Assembly: GCA_008694505.1 (NCBI GenBank)
Contig: VZDJ01000594.1
Coordinates: 5,920,086-5,984,085, forward strand
Source of the DNA: Cyanoderma ruficeps
Taxonomy: Eukaryota > Chordata > Aves > Passeriformes > Timaliidae
Length of the DNA: 64,000 nucleotides
Reading direction: 5' to 3'
Numbering within the stretch: the first letter of the stretch is position 1; every line of letters begins with the position of its first letter. This document shows, piece by piece, positions 23,901 to 38,500 of this stretch. A program made the position numbers and the translations under genes. The notes beneath the pieces are model-generated. The model was not told the DNA's origin. It was given only the letters and a program-made list of their open reading frames with translations, and did no database searches.

Positions 23901-25856
23901 CAGGGTGGAGTTGGTGAGAGATTGTTGCTTCAGGCTGTGTCTGTGTGGATGTGTGAGCCTGCAGGGGAGGGCTCTCAAAGGGAATCAGCTGGTGTGAGGA
24001 CCAGCTCCCAGCCTGTGTGCGAACAGGGATGTTTTTTTTCAGCTCTCTGGTCCCAGAAGTGCATCAGGTGCCCTCCTGGGGAGGTTTTGTTTCACCATGC
24101 AGGACTTCAGTTTTTCTGGTCAGAGATTGTTCTGTGATGTGAAGCAAAGCATTGCTAAAGGAAGAGAAATGAGATGATGAGACAAGCATCTTCCAGGAGT
24201 GGTTTGGATCCAGCTGGTTCTTAGCAGAGCGGGGGAAGTTGCAGGAGGAAGAGATCAGGGGAGAAGAAATTTGAGAGAGGAGAATAAATGCTTTCTTGAC
24301 TTCTTTTCTGGTCTGTCTTCTCTGATTTTTAAGTTCATGGAATTTTCATAGCTTCATGGGAAGGGAGTGTTTCTGCTGAGTGAATTCAGCTTTCTTTGCT
24401 CCCTTTCCTGTGCTTTTATTATTGCAGGACATTGCTCCTCACCAGGAATATTGATTAGCCTGAGAAATCCATCATGAGCATTGTTATAGTGATTTATCTC
24501 TATACATCTTGCATGTTATGGTGATGACTGCCTTACAGTACCAAACCCTGAGAGAAATACATTCCAGGCTTGCAAAGTGTTTCTGCAAAACAATGAAATT
24601 ATTTCACCCAAAATTCCTGGGTAGCAATAAAGAGTAAAGTTTACTTAAAAAAAAAAACAAACCTGCTGATTCAATTTGCATAGTGTGTATATTAAATCCT
24701 CCAGGATTTGCCTACATTGCTGATCTCTTTTAATTTGGCTGAATTGATTACCAAGAGTAATCAAAAAATGTCTGTGGCATGTCCAGACAGACATTTACAG
24801 TTGAGTGCTAAACTCTTTGCAATGGATATTTAATTGATTTGAATGAAGAGAACTTTTGCTTCATGGTCTTTGCCAATTTCGTCTCATGGTAACTCAGAGG
24901 TGCCACGGAGCTGATTCTGAAGCCTTGCAGTAAATCACAGTCAGGGTGGATGACTTTCATGGACTGGGATTAAAGATTGGTGCTGCATAACTTCTCTGAT
25001 ATGTGATACTCAAATATTCTCATTTACAGTAGGTACAACAAAACAGATTTTTGTCTGTGCTGCTTTTTTCAGGATTTGATGCAGAGAGAGGGTTACTCAA
25101 TAATCTAATGGCAGTTGTGTGTTAGGTTTTGGGGTTTACTGAACACTGTGGTTTTTTTTGAACATGTGCCCAGCATTGCATGAAACTGATTTTTATTTAA
25201 TAAGATTACTTTAAGCTAACATTTTCGTTGAAAGTTATTTTTTTAAAGTGCATAGTAATTGATGGGCAGTTTTAACTTGAATGTCATGAAAAGTGCTGAT
25301 TATTATGATGCTTTTATAAAGAATGTACTCACACACACTGTTTCTATTGAATGAAGCTCTACAAAGATCAAATACATGTTACTGGAATGGAGCCACCTCT
25401 TGCCCTAGCCTCAATACATAGTAATTTCTTCTTTGCATGCCATTTTAAAATAAGCAGTTCCCCAAAAAGCTAAAAGCAAAAAAATTCAAATCAATACAAA
25501 AAATAAATTAATGGCATTTTGAATAATAATATCTTACAGCACTATCTAGACCTTTTGCTGACAGAAACTTTTCAATCACTTTTTTTTTCATGTACACCTG
25601 CCTGTCAGTGTCTAAATTCCAGTATTTAGCACTTAGTGCAAAAAAGAAGTGATTGTGCTCTAACCAATGACAGAAATGTTGAAGGAATTCAAGTGGCTTG
25701 GAGTTGCTGTAGCAAGTGAATTTCAGTAGCTTTATTATTGAGCCCCCATGTTTTCCCCTGCCCTAATGTGCTGCCTTATCAGTGCATGATGAATTTTAGG
25801 TAAAACATAAAGAAATGTGTTGAAGCTGGAGAAATCAATAAAAGCCAAAGATGGAA

Positions 25857-25906
25857 CTCTGGAATTATTAGACACTGGAGTTATTAACACTCTGGAGTGT
25901 TAATCA
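25857..25906. repeat. Triplicated CTGGAxTTATTA-like motif containing a perfect inverted repeat
   Basis: Three related units (ctctggaattattagaca, actggagttattaacact, ctctggagtgttaatca) are arrayed head to tail. Within units two and three the arms ATTAACACT (25883-25891) and AGTGTTAAT (25896-25904) are exact reverse complements around CTGG. Confidence 0.8.
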
Positions 25907-28687
25907 AGAAAGGATTGTTTCCCTGAAAAACTAAATGTTCCTGTGCACATCAGCACCCAGTCAGACAAAGCTGCTTAAACAAACCAAGGGGTTGGTAAAG
26001 CCAGGTCAGAATGCTCCCTGCCTGTGCCCTGCTCCCTGCTGCACCTGCCAGGGCAAACACTGTGCCTGGAAACACAGTAAACCTTTAAAAGTGTCTGTGA
26101 AATCATTGCAAGGGAATTGCTCTGCAGAAAATGCCCACAGGGAGGTAATAGGGGGCAAACCACTTACTCTGTAGTTGGTGAGGGAGCACAAATTTAGAGC
26201 ATTTTTAGCTGACAGTGTATCTTGACAGAAACTGTCTTAAAATGGTGTAAATTTGAAACCCAAGGATAAAATATTTGAAACTAGGATTTCTTTTATCTTA
26301 CAACTCTATTAATAGATTTGAGGGATTTGTTTGTTTTGCCTCTCTCACCTTGGTTTCATAGCAACACATGTCCAGAACTTTCAAGGGTTAATTGTTTTTT
26401 GTAACAATAAACTTAGACTGAAACATTCTTCCTCTACAGGCTCAACAAGTCAATCTCATTTTTAAATTACAAAGCTGTGTGAAGAAGTGAAAAATTCAAA
26501 GAAATTCTTGTTTTCCACCATGCACTTTAAACACCGTGGGCAGGGATTACTTTTTTTCAATAGCATAAGAGTTAATTAATTTAGGTTATGTACATAGAAA
26601 CTGTGACTTCCCCTTATGAATTGAGAGAAAAGCATATTTTCATGGATGCTGGCTTCTTACATTTTTGGAAGTGACCAAGACCTTGTGTTTCTGCAAAAAA
26701 AATAAAGTCCAATTGCTTTTCTTCCTGTAAACTTATGTCACATCTCCCTTGAGGCTGAGCATAAATCTGTTTCCTTAGCTTTGCCTCTTTTTAATTTTTC
26801 TCCGTGGAGAAGTCTGTCCCATTTCTTTCAGGTGTGCCCAAAATGCAGCAGGTGGAGATCCTTGTTGGTTGTCCAGAGCTGCAGGGTGAGAGCTGTGTTA
26901 GTGCACACAGGTCACAGGTCAGCCCTTAGTGCCTGCAGGGCTCTGTGAGAGGCTGAATTCCCTTCCTCAGAGCACAGTGGGATGTGCTCCACACCCTCCT
27001 ACACAACCACTGCACTGACAGCCCCACTCCATCATTTTTAATGTGTCAGGGATAAGTGGGAAAACCCTTAGGTGAGTATCTTGTTGAGATACACCATTAG
27101 TGATGAGTTTCACGGTAGGTGATTCTCTCAGAGGTTATTTGGTTTTTGTTTTTTTTTTTTAGATTTACTCTTTGCAATAGGAATCTGTAAATATTATTTT
27201 GCTGGAGAGATAATAGTATTTTCTGACAGAAGGAAACCAAGTGGTTAAGTGGCTAAAGTGAAAATGTCGGTGTTGTGGTAAATTTTTGATTCAGGACGTG
27301 TTCAGGATGTTTGCTGCACGTGGCCCTGCACTGTAGATTTTGGATCCTCTGTGCTCAGGTCAGCCGTCCCATTTGCGTGCTGCTGTTTTAGGACTTTTTG
27401 CATAGTTGGAGAAGAAAATATGGTAAATAAGCTTGCAAAAATTTATTTTCATTGATTATCTTACTTTTCCCAATCACACAAAGCAGGAGGAATTAAATGC
27501 AACCTTTGTTTCCTAATGATCTGAGGACTGAGAAGGAGCTCATCCCTTATTAAACTGGAAAATGGATGGTCTGAATGCACATGTGGCTCTATTAACATCA
27601 GTGAGGTGGTTGAATCCAAAGCTGTAGGCACTTGAATAATCAGGTCTTCCCAAAAAAGGACAATCTCTTTTTTCTTTTCTTCCTGCAGGATAAATTTAAG
27701 GAAAACAAAGGAGCTTCAAGTGTCAGAAAATTCGGTTACTAACACACTTATTTTTACAGGAGCTGTAATGGGTAGCACCTTGCAGGGATACCTGCAAAAA
27801 CAGACCTTTCATAAAAGCCATGCAGTCTAAATTTAGGTGGAGGGCAAAAGGGCAAAAATCTCAGGAGCACTAGTGAGAAAGACCCTGCTTAGGCAGCTGG
27901 GGTTAGGAGGGGCAATACCACTCTGTGCTAAGAAAAATACCAGTAAATAACTCTAAATTTGTGAATGACATCAGTCTGAGCATAGTCAGAAATGTGACAG
28001 GTTGCGCAGCTTGGTTTTCTGAATGTGCTCCTGAGTTTTCTGCAGCAGCTTCCCTGATTGAGAGCAGCCCTTTGTGATGGAAGGTGTAACACATGCCTGA
28101 TAGTGTTACTTTGCAATTTTTAAATTAGTTCTTCAGCTGTGTGTGGACAGACTGTTTTGAGCCAGCATTTTTCTCTGAAAGTCAGATGATTATCTAATAA
28201 GGTGTAAGAAGCCACTCCTGAAGTCAGAGTCCTACGAAAAGTTTGGAGCTTTTGTCAGGATGCCTAAGACTTCAATGCTGTGGGGTTTAGTCCAAACTAA
28301 GCCCTTGTCACTTAAAAATCATGTCACAGGTGCCCCAATGAAAATAATGACAATTTCAAGAAGGGAAGGAGGTGGGCTCTGCCCTTGTGGCCCACATCAG
28401 ACTTGCTGTATTCATTCCCAGTGGAATGGAGGATGCTGGCAGTGAAGTGGGTGTCATGGCTCACTTCACAGATGGGACAGAAGGATTAACTTCCAGAGGT
28501 GGATTTCTTGTTCTTTGGTGTTTTGGCCTTTCCATAAAATAAATATCTAAAAGACTCGTTCAAACTACATGCCAGGTTTAAACAAAATAAATTTACAGAG
28601 AGCATGAAGTTAGGCATATGGTGATCTACCAGAAATCCCAAAGTAGGCAAATTCCTTTGTTTCTGGGAAATAGTGTTTCATTGTGAT

Positions 28688-28726
28688 CCTGATCTAATGT
28701 TATTGGAACATTACATTAGAATCAGG
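28688..28726. repeat. Inverted repeat (13-bp stem with one bulge)
   Basis: CCTGATCTAATGT (28688-28700) pairs with ACATTAG, a bulged A, then ATCAGG (28713-28726). The loop is 12 nt (28701-28712). This could be a small hairpin, or the remnant of a palindromic element. No terminal duplication was recognised. Confidence 0.8.
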
Positions 28727-30123
28727 AGGAGTTCTGACATGTTACTCAGGGTTATACTTTCACCATAAATGTGCTGTCAAAGCTTTGCTGAGTCTAATTA
28801 CTGGTTGCCTCAAGATGTCCTGTGACAGCAGGATCAAAAGGTTCATTATATGTTCTGAGAAAAATCTTTATTCTATCCATATTATGTCTTCATTTTAATA
28901 TCATCAAGGAAACACTTCTCTTTCAGAGAAGAAAGGCAATATATACGTTGTTTCTCACTATACTCGCAGCATTATCTCTTTTCCTGAATTAAATATGTAG
29001 TCTTAAAATTTTTTATGTTTTCTGTCTCCAGCTGTATTCTTTTGCTTTTCATAGATTATTTTGTGTCACAGAAAGTGAAACAAACATGTACCTCTATAAA
29101 ATGGCTGGTTTTTACATGTCTTTTTCAACACATCCCCTTCTCTTATGGAGTTTGATTTTCACAGTCAGATCCTGTACTACATTAAGAACATAATATATCT
29201 GGTTTTCTTCTTTTTTTTTTCTCCCTCCCCTAATAAGAAATTGCAGGCAATTCAGAACTCACTCTAGCAAACAAATTATTTAAGTTGTTCTTCCTAGTAC
29301 ACACCTATTTGTGCCTGTCTCTGCTAGCAGCGTGTTGTTCCTTGGGTTTGTGGGCTATTGCCCTTTGCTGGAAAACAGAAAGGAGAGTGCTGAAATGCAC
29401 CATGGATGTTGTAATACAATCTGTCAACTGGACAGAACTGTCAAGGGGTGGGGTGTAAAGTTGGTCTTCACAGAACAAACTCAAATTTGTGGTTCTGCCT
29501 GAAGAGCAGCCCCAGGCTTAGTTCCATGAACAGCTGGAAGCTGGGTCAGCTGTCTGACACCAACACAAAGCTTCGGGAATGGCCCAAAGAGAAAGTGGTC
29601 CATTTAAAAGAGAAAGGAAAAAGCACTGCATGAATTGTGGGCACCAACATCAACATTTCTGAACTGGAATTGACTCTTCACTTATTGTCCTGTGCCTCCT
29701 TCTTTTGGCTTACATTCTCTTCAGTGATGGACTAGTTCTGAAACTCCTTCAGAGACACCTAAGCCTCATCATTGTTTTTACTTCCCTCATTTTGTTAGCT
29801 ATGCTATTGAGCTGTTCCTCCAGTCTTGGAAGAAGAGACTCAATGAAACAAGGATCTATTTTCATGCTGAGGCTCTTCTGATTTTCATGATGCTTCTCTG
29901 GTTGCCCCCCCTTGCTGCTCCTGGGGGGCTGAGAAAACTGACGCTGCATTCCTGACTCTGCTGCCAATGAGGCACCTGGAAAAGCACATTTCTTATTGGT
30001 ACACATAAACTTTAGTGGGGGCATCACAGAGGCTGACGATCACCAAAACGCAGGCTTTGGATTGTGTGAGAAGGAATCACTCTCGCAATGGAGTTTTGTG
30101 AGTGAGATTGGGCAACTTCTCCT

Positions 30124-30141
30124 CTTCTGTGTACACAGAAG
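30124..30141. repeat. Perfect 18-bp palindrome
   Basis: CTTCTGTGTACACAGAAG is its own reverse complement. It lies in a stretch with overlapping frames on both strands, both of which read CVHRR because of the palindrome. No known full regulatory consensus is matched with confidence. Confidence 0.95.
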
Positions 30142-32549
30142 GGCAGAAGAAACAGCTGAGAAATGGTTTGAGACAAAGAGAGCAGGTGGAGGAGAGTCTG
30201 GATGTGATCACCTGTAGCCAACCAACTCCCCTGTGCATAAATGCTCTGGCACTTGGTTTTATTACATGTCTTTTCCTTGTTTCTTATGAAATCCCAACTA
30301 AACCCATCTGCTCTGTGAGAGCTGCAGAGTGTCAAACTTCCAGGTGAACAAGGGAAGATGAGGGAATTCCAAAAGCCTACGAGAGTTTTCTCTATATTAA
30401 ACTAATTTAGATGGATACTGAATATTGCAGTGATGGGCAAAGACACAAAACTCATAAACAGCTGAATTAAATATTTAAGAAAAGTAATCAGAAATTATAT
30501 CTCTGGGTTGTAAAATGAGATTCTGGGTTAAAAATGAGAGCCAAGAAGGAAGTCCTGACTCTGCTCTTGACCTCCATGTTGGTTTTATTCATTTAATTAC
30601 TAAAATAATCATTGTTACAAAAGACCAAGTGCTGTAATATTGGTGGTGATGGACTGTCACCTTGGTTGATCCATCATTAGTCCTTGGAATTTGACTTTTA
30701 AAGATGAAATGTTGACAGTGGTTAAGTCTGCATAAATATGGTTTACTAAAGGTTGTGGTCCTGGAAGATCTGAATTAACAAATATAGGAAGGTCACTTCT
30801 CTATGGTTGTGAAGGTCAGTCTCATCTTTTTAATTTTATTAAATTTTATGTCCTTCTATCTGCTACTGTATCTGCTTCATTATTTTATTTTGGCAGTCTT
30901 AGATATATAACTCTTCTGATATACTTTGGATAAATAATCATTATGTTGCATAATTCAAGAAAAGATCAGACAGTCCTGAATATTTGACTATCCTCTGTCC
31001 AAGAGGATGCAAATAATTTCCATGTGTTGTCATTAACATTAAACTTCTGAAATTCTTCCAAGGTTTCTCAGCCCTTCCTCCAGCCATTTGTCAGGGGGAA
31101 CTAGCAGGAGTTTTGGATTAGCATTCAGGTGATTCCTTTGTTTTGTCGACAGTTCCTGTGGTCCTTCAGCCTCATCGCCTTCGCATTCTTTCCTTGGAAA
31201 CTGCAAAATCAATTTGGTTCAAAGCTGCATCAAGTGTTGTGTAGTCCAGAGGTGGAACTCGTTGTGTAATATGCAATGAACATTTTATCCTCTACAATTT
31301 CACATAGAGTAGGTTTTGTTTAGCATTCTTTTTCCCCCTTTTTTTCATATTCTGATGTGACTGTGTTGGCACAGAGGCTGTAGGGACATGGACTGTAGGG
31401 CCTGTGCCTCCAGACAGCCAAAGAACCTCCCCTAATGTTGGATTTGGAACTGGCTTTTGTTTCCCAGATAACTGACAGCAGTACCAGCCTCTTATACGTT
31501 CTGGAGCAGGAATTTTGCAGTGCTTTGTGCTGCAGGGATTTAATTTTGGGTAGAATGATGAAGACTTCATTGATGCTGAGTGTTGCACAGACTGTAAGGG
31601 GCAAAGCACTTGACCACGAGTGGGGTATTTAACTCCCAGACTGGATGTCAAAAGTCTCCAACGTATTTTGTGCAGTCCACTGCTGCATAGCTTAAAACTA
31701 TGTAATTATAAAATGTAGACAGGGATCCTAATCCCAGTTATTTGATCACCCGAAGTAACACTTCAGCAAGCATGGAAAAGATCTTTAAATAAAGAGAGTC
31801 TTGAATTAAAGAACGATACTGAAGGTGAGCCCAGGAGCCTGAATGTTTCCGCATTTCTGACAAGTGACATAACAAAATGCTGTTGAGATGAAAGAATAAC
31901 AAGAGGAAAACAATTCATAAAAAAATATTAAAAAGGAGAAAAGACTGTAGCTCCGAAAAATACCCTGTCCTCTTTTTTAATTTCCCTAAATTCTGGTTAG
32001 CTAAGTGCCTGCATGCTGGAATAGAGAGTGGTTGGTAAAAAGCTTTTATGTAATTTAATAAAACAGCAGTGTAGTGCTGGAGTAGAAAAAGCATCCGAGG
32101 TTTCTTTTCCCTGGAATGTGTGATTACAGCACTATCGTACAGTTTTATCACACTACCATTACAGGTATGTGAAATACCCTGTGCCTGATAACCGTCTTTT
32201 CATACAATTTAATTTCTGTTCTTAAATGGTTTCTGTTTTGTAATGTTCTGAAATACCTGTTCTGTTCTCAGACCAAAAGTTTCAAAGGTGGCCTGTTTGA
32301 CTTACAGCCTAGTTCCCACTAAATTTAGCTGTTTGCAAGATGAATGGTGGCATCCAGTCGTAAGGAGCTAAAATTTATTTTTAATGGTACTGATAGATGA
32401 ATGCTGAGTAGCTGTGGTTGTTAGTTCCATTCCATTAGCAATTTCTATAAATTTTTGAGATGAGTGTTCTGTAAATTGCTGACAAATGTGTTGTCAAAAA
32501 GTTTCTTCACCAAGGCCAGGTTGTGCCAGATGCCTCCAAAATAGTCTCG

Positions 32550-32569
32550 TGTTTGTTTGTTTGTTTTGT
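32550..32569. repeat. Short (TTTG)n microsatellite
   Basis: This is a run of GTTT units (gtttgtttgtttgttttg), with four near-perfect copies. Confidence 0.85.
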
Positions 32570-35500
32570 CTTTTAGTGTTAAAGTATCCCAGTATGGGAT
32601 GACAGAGTTGTAAAAGGAAAATGAAAACGATTGTCTGAGAGGTTGATGTGGAATATATTGAGATTAATTCATTTAACTTTGTTCTTTCTGCTCAAAGGTT
32701 CTTCCAGCCCATGATCTGGAGTGGCCTGAGCTGGCTGGTGAAAGTGTTATTCCTCAGATTTCATTTCAGATGGTGTCTCAGGATATAAAAATCTCATAGA
32801 GTAAAAAGATGTTTTTAGCCTCCTAAATCCTTTGGTGTTTCTGCGGTTCATAATTACAAGTTTTAAGCTTTTAGCTTTTTCAATTTGATGCTAGGAGAAG
32901 TAGGCATTGCAAATCTGAGTTGGTGTGCTCTGGAGGGAGGCTTTGTGCCTGATTTGTATAGAATATGACTAGGGCTGAGGTTATGACTGTGTTCTATGTT
33001 CTAGGACTGTGAGAGAGAAGGGAAAGACAAAAATCTGCATTCTGCTGTTCAGCAGAGCACTTAAAACATTAATGTACCAGAATCCCAAGACTAAACTGAG
33101 AGAAAATTGCAATACCGAAGAGTAATATCTAATAGCCTTTGGCAGATCTTCACAGCTGCAGGGTTTCTAGTGGCAAAAAAGAAAAAAAAACCACCTCTGT
33201 GCACCCTAATAGTCCTGGATTATTTTTCCTGGGGCATCTGTGTATTTGCCAGTGAGGAGATTCTGTGCACATTTTTTGTATCTAATTTGGTATTTTTGTT
33301 GCAGTCCCTTTTTCAGATTCTTTTGATGGTTGTGTGTAAGGCCATATAAGCAACAGCAAAATCTTTAAAGCCATTAGGATAGAAAATATCCTAATGATTG
33401 AAACACCTCTAAAACTTGGCTTAGGGAATATGCTTCTCAGTGCCTGCTGTACTGTTAGAGACGTGAAGAATCTAAAATAGTGAAATGCTAACTGTAAATT
33501 TAGTGGACAGTAATTCTATTACTTCAGTTCATCAGAATGTTTCTTTTAGGCTGCATAGCGATTTCTTAATTGCTGGAAGAAGAAGTGGATGTAACACGTG
33601 AGATCTGCTGGTGAAAAAAGTGATGGTCCTGGTTCACCATCAATTCAGGATTTACTAGAAGTTTGGTATTAAAATATTTATTTGGCTCTGAATTAAAGAT
33701 TTTATTGCATTCAGTTGTAAACCTTTCGTTGTGGCTTATAATTCAACTGACAGAAGCTTTCTTAGAGCTTTCTTAGCATGGAAAAGGATTTATTAAATTT
33801 GTATTAATCCAACAATTTAATTAGATTATTTGATTCATATATAATATTGAAGTAAGCTTTCTGGATTGGTCTTGATTTGATTGCTTTGCTGTTTTACTCC
33901 TGATTTAATGTACAGTTATTTGCATTAATACTTGATATTTGGTTTGGTATGGGTCTTTTTTTCCCATTCCCTCTACTGATTTTAAAAAAAAATAATATTT
34001 ATAATATCAGGTTGTATTTCTTTCAAGAAAAGTGGAATTTCTGATGACTTGGTTAAAACCTTGAACCAGTTTTGTTTCATTGGACATTTGCTTCCTCATA
34101 GTTACAAATCCTTGGACAAGCTCAGCAGCTTTTCAGACATGGTTCCACTGAGTAGCAGATATGTCCCAGTTTGCCAGAAGCAAAGAATTGACATCACCTT
34201 GTGTTTACTGGGTCTGTAGGCATTAAAAGTTTTGCCACTGGTTTCATTGTAATGGAAGCTTCAACCAATCCTAACTTAATCCATTTCTATTTAGGTATTT
34301 ATTCACTCATAATTTTAGGTTATCTTTCATTAATATCTGAATTCCAAATAATCTTAAAAGTTTTCAGTCATCCTTCGGACTCTATTGCTGCGCTGTGTCT
34401 GTGTTTATTCCATGAGGGCAGAATTTTATTCAGGAAATGTGAATGTGATAGAATCCTGCTCATAAAGTGGGAAAGGAATCTAATAGCCAAGAATCCTATT
34501 TCTTATACTGTTAGTTTTTCTGAGGTTTTTTTAGTATCCACTATAACACTGAAAATGGATGAAGAATATTCAGGTTCAGAAGACAAGTTTCATGAACAAT
34601 TCTATTCATAAATTTGGAAGAATCTGGCAAAAGAAATCATTTGCTGAGCAGTTTTCTGCATGGAGTATTCTTCAATATGAACGTTCTTTCCTGTGCCGCA
34701 CAGGGGAAGGTTTAGAGGAGTGTGAGCCTGGCTGAAGGGACATTCTGTCGCTGTGACTTCCTTTGTGTTGCAAGTGCAGTGACACTTCTTAGGAGAAGTG
34801 ATGCACTGCCCTTGCCAGAATGGTCCAGAATAAATAACCACTTCACTGAAGAAAGAACATTTTTCACAGGCGAATATCCCAGTGTACGATGCTGAGATCT
34901 CATCAATGTCTCTTCTCTCAGACACAATGTTTGGTTATTGCTGCTAATGACAGCGGGTTATAAATACTGGCTGTTCGATGAATATTGCCAGCTCTAGGCT
35001 ATGCTGGGGGGAGGAAGGTGGATTTTTTTGGTGCATTGAGAGCTTTGTGACTGTCAGTTTGAAGGTCACATGTCCGAACAGCAGTGAGAGAGGACTGTCA
35101 GGGCATATGGATGGAGAGCATTTCAGAAGGCTGTGAAGAAATGTTTTCTTCTCAGATCCTTCTTCGGCTTATTAGTAACTATTTTCTGAATCAGACAAGC
35201 ATTTATGATTCAGTAGCATTTTATCCTACTGTATTTTACCATGTGGCTTCACGGCAAGCAAGGCAGCTGAAAATAAAACTTCTGTTTAATTAATCAGAGA
35301 GAAACATCTGAAGGGCAATGAAGTTTTTCTCCCCCACTAATTTGTCTTTATTTTTATCTCCAGCTATAACAAAGCTATCTATATAATAAAATGTATTATT
35401 TCTTGGTATAGAAATTGTTTCTTTCATACATCTTCACTATTGTGTCTACATTTGTAGGACATTGACTTCAACACAATTAAATTCATGAAGAAAGCATAAT

Positions 35501-38500
35501 GGACCTTCTTTTGAATGGTTGGAATACTTAAAGGTGCTAGTCAGTGAAATGTTAATACAAGTTTAATTCAAAACCTTGAAAAGATGCATCTCAAGATAGA
35601 AAGAGGTGCTTCAATTGAAGTACCCTGGTTTATGTCAAAAAAGGTTCTTTCTTATATTCAGCACTCAATGTCTGAGGCATTACCTGTATCTAAGAGTCAG
35701 CTATAAGGACTATTCACAAATTGAATAATGTGGCACCTACTTTCAAATGAGTAGGACAGCACACAATGTGATTGTTGAAGAAGGGTTTATAAAAATAATT
35801 TTATAAAGAAAAATATATGTATTTACATGTTCTAAAGTAGTGCTACTGTAGGCGCTTGAATTTTATAATTGGTTTTATTATCTTTTCTTAGCAGAGAAAA
35901 TATCCTTTGCAATTGCTCACCGGTAGCTAAGTAAAATAATTGATTCAAATTTTTTAGTAATTAAAGATGATAATCTTTTCTTACCTTATTACTAATGTCA
36001 TATAATATGCTGACCATTAATTTGGTTCTTTGGGCAATTGGAAGAGTACTTTCCCTCATAATTATTTTCATATATTTCCTAGGGAAGAAATAGAAAAAAA
36101 ATAGAATCATATGTCTATGATTTCCCTGGTTACTTTTCATGCTTTGGACTGAAAGAAACTTTCAGTCTGGCAGCAGGCAATGTGGTTTTTTCAGTATTAG
36201 AGCCAACTGAAGGAGTTCACCTCCGTGTTTGCTACCAGAACCTTCGTGGTTGCACATCCAGTCAGTTTAACAAGCAGCATTCCCTGTTAGTTTACTTTAT
36301 TTTTCTTACCCAGTCTTCTCTAGTGCAAGAGATTTAAACTAATTTTAATAAAACCCCTCAAAATACTACCCCAGCAGAGGTAAAGAAAAAAAAATAATTA
36401 AAAGCCATACTTGGAAACCATCACTAAGAAATGACCCGTACAAAACAGCTTCTCAGTTTATATGACAGAACATTTTCTCTTCCTGTACTTTGAAAGTTAA
36501 AATTCAAAACTGTCAAGGAGAGAGAACAGCTCATGAACAACTGAATGAATGAGTTCTATATTGCAGTAGTGAATTTTACATCATTTAGTGAAACGCTGTG
36601 ATAAACCCACATTATTAAATATTATGCTGCATAAATGCAATGAAAAACTGTTCATGTGATTAGCATTTTCTTACTGCCTACCAAGGACTACTTTATTGAA
36701 AAATCTCTACTATTATAGAACAATTTTCATTTCATAAGAATACATCCATCAGAAGAAAAGTGCTATAAAGGTTAGATATAACTAAATAGCTCAAAATTTG
36801 GAAGCTCATTGTGCGCAGAAGAAAGGACAGTGGTTGATAAAGAACAGGAAAGAACAAAGTGATTTGTATATACAAAGGCCTAAACAAAGAACACTGATCA
36901 GAATGTGAAATGTGGCTTAAAAGTCATCACACTTGCTTTTCTCCTCCTAGCCATTTTAAATTTGATGAGGTAAGGAGATTTGTCGAAACGATTTCATGAA
37001 TAAAATTCTTCCTTTATTTTTTCTCAGTTAATTTTGCGGAGTCGTGGGTAGTAAAATTCTTTATGTGAGAGTTTTTTAATGCTTTTAGGTGCATCGTCAA
37101 GCTGTTAAGGCCGTGTTACATCAGCAGTTAATGCCACATGGACAGCACAGGCTTAGAGGTTTCTGGGGCCCAAAAAACCCAGTAACCAAGGGCCATTGTT
37201 GAAATTGATGACTGAATGTGCCAGCCAGCTTCTGATCAGTTAATATCAAGGCCGTTCTTCCTGCACTTCAGCAAAAATGTGCACATGAACTTCTTGGGGT
37301 GTGATAAGCAGAATGAGTCTTTTAGAAATGCTAGAGTCAAAGAGAAGGCAAGAAAAATCCTGGAATCAAATACCAATGTAATTACTGTTGAGGTGTTTTG
37401 GTTTTTTTTCCACAGCTCCAGGGCAGTGGTTGTAGTTGTACACTGAGAGGGGGTGTGTTGAACATTTATTCTTAAGTTTTTGGAATAATCTTGTGTAGGA
37501 AGGAATTTGGAATGGCTGGAATCTGTCTGCCTGTCTTAATTTTTAAATACCATTATTTTGTATATAAGCTTCAAGAAATCATTGTGTGCATGGTAAGCTG
37601 CTTACCAAAAAATCCTTATAAAAATAGATGTTGTGAATTTATAGTAGTCACACAACAAACGCTCACATTTTTCATCTACTTGAACTTGTTTGATAAAAGT
37701 AATTTGCTTACTAACTCAAAGAACACAGAGGGCAAGTTGCAGTGGCAGTGATGATTTTTGGACTCTTAAACCCATGTTAAATGATAGAAACATTGTTCAT
37801 TGCTATTTGTGGTGGTCATGGCTGTTGTGACCAGTCCCATCGTGCAGATGTTCTGTTGTGACATCTGTGCAATCAAAGGACAGGATGAAGAGACCAGCTT
37901 TTGGATGTCATTATTTTTGTGTTTTCCTGTAAACTCCTTTATCATATTATTGAATTGTCTTACAGGTATGATTGTATTTACCTATGCAGGAATGAAAATG
38001 CTTTTTTCCCATTTTAGTAGCTGAAGAAATGAGTCAGAATAGGAGCCATAAGTCTGCCATCAAGTGAGACCTCTACACTAGTGTAACAAACTGAACCATG
38101 GTATTTTATATCCCAGACTCGTATTTTGCCCAGGGGTAATGAACCCCTTTAGTTGACTCACTCTCCTAAACCATGAAAAGCAAAAATGTGGTTTGTGACT
38201 TAATATACCCTGCTCTCCCTCCTGCCTCTGCTAAGGGACAAATACACCAGAAATACCAGATAGACCACGCTGGTTTTCTATCCCGTGTCCCTGTAAGAAA
38301 AAAACACGCAGGCAGCCAGGACAATATTCCTGGTTTGCACACACAGAGAGCATGACTGCCAGTTTTTCTCTCTGATCTTGTCTCAGTGGCACGTTGCAGC
38401 ACTGATAAGGCAGCAGGGAAGTGAGAATTGAGAAATACAACTTCAGTCTTTATGGGGATTTGTTGCAAAGCCGCTTCTGGAAAAGCGTCATGTACATACA

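Noticed and set aside
23850..23910. Possible next DPP10 exon because of gaagagaatggaatt
   Set aside because: Flanking codons do not match the expected DTDVVYKSENGH pattern, and no acceptor AG sits at the right phase. The same check failed at 27555, 34549 and 62588.
29749..30335. Two consecutive minus-strand frames (92 and 103 codons) that might form a retrocopy
   Set aside because: The frames do not join, contain no family motif that I recognise, and no poly-A tail or terminal duplication is visible on the minus strand.
34201..34611. 136-codon open frame on the + strand
   Set aside because: Hydrophobic AT-driven content, no recognisable domain, no splice context and no homologue that I recognise. 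Best explained as a chance frame in intron.
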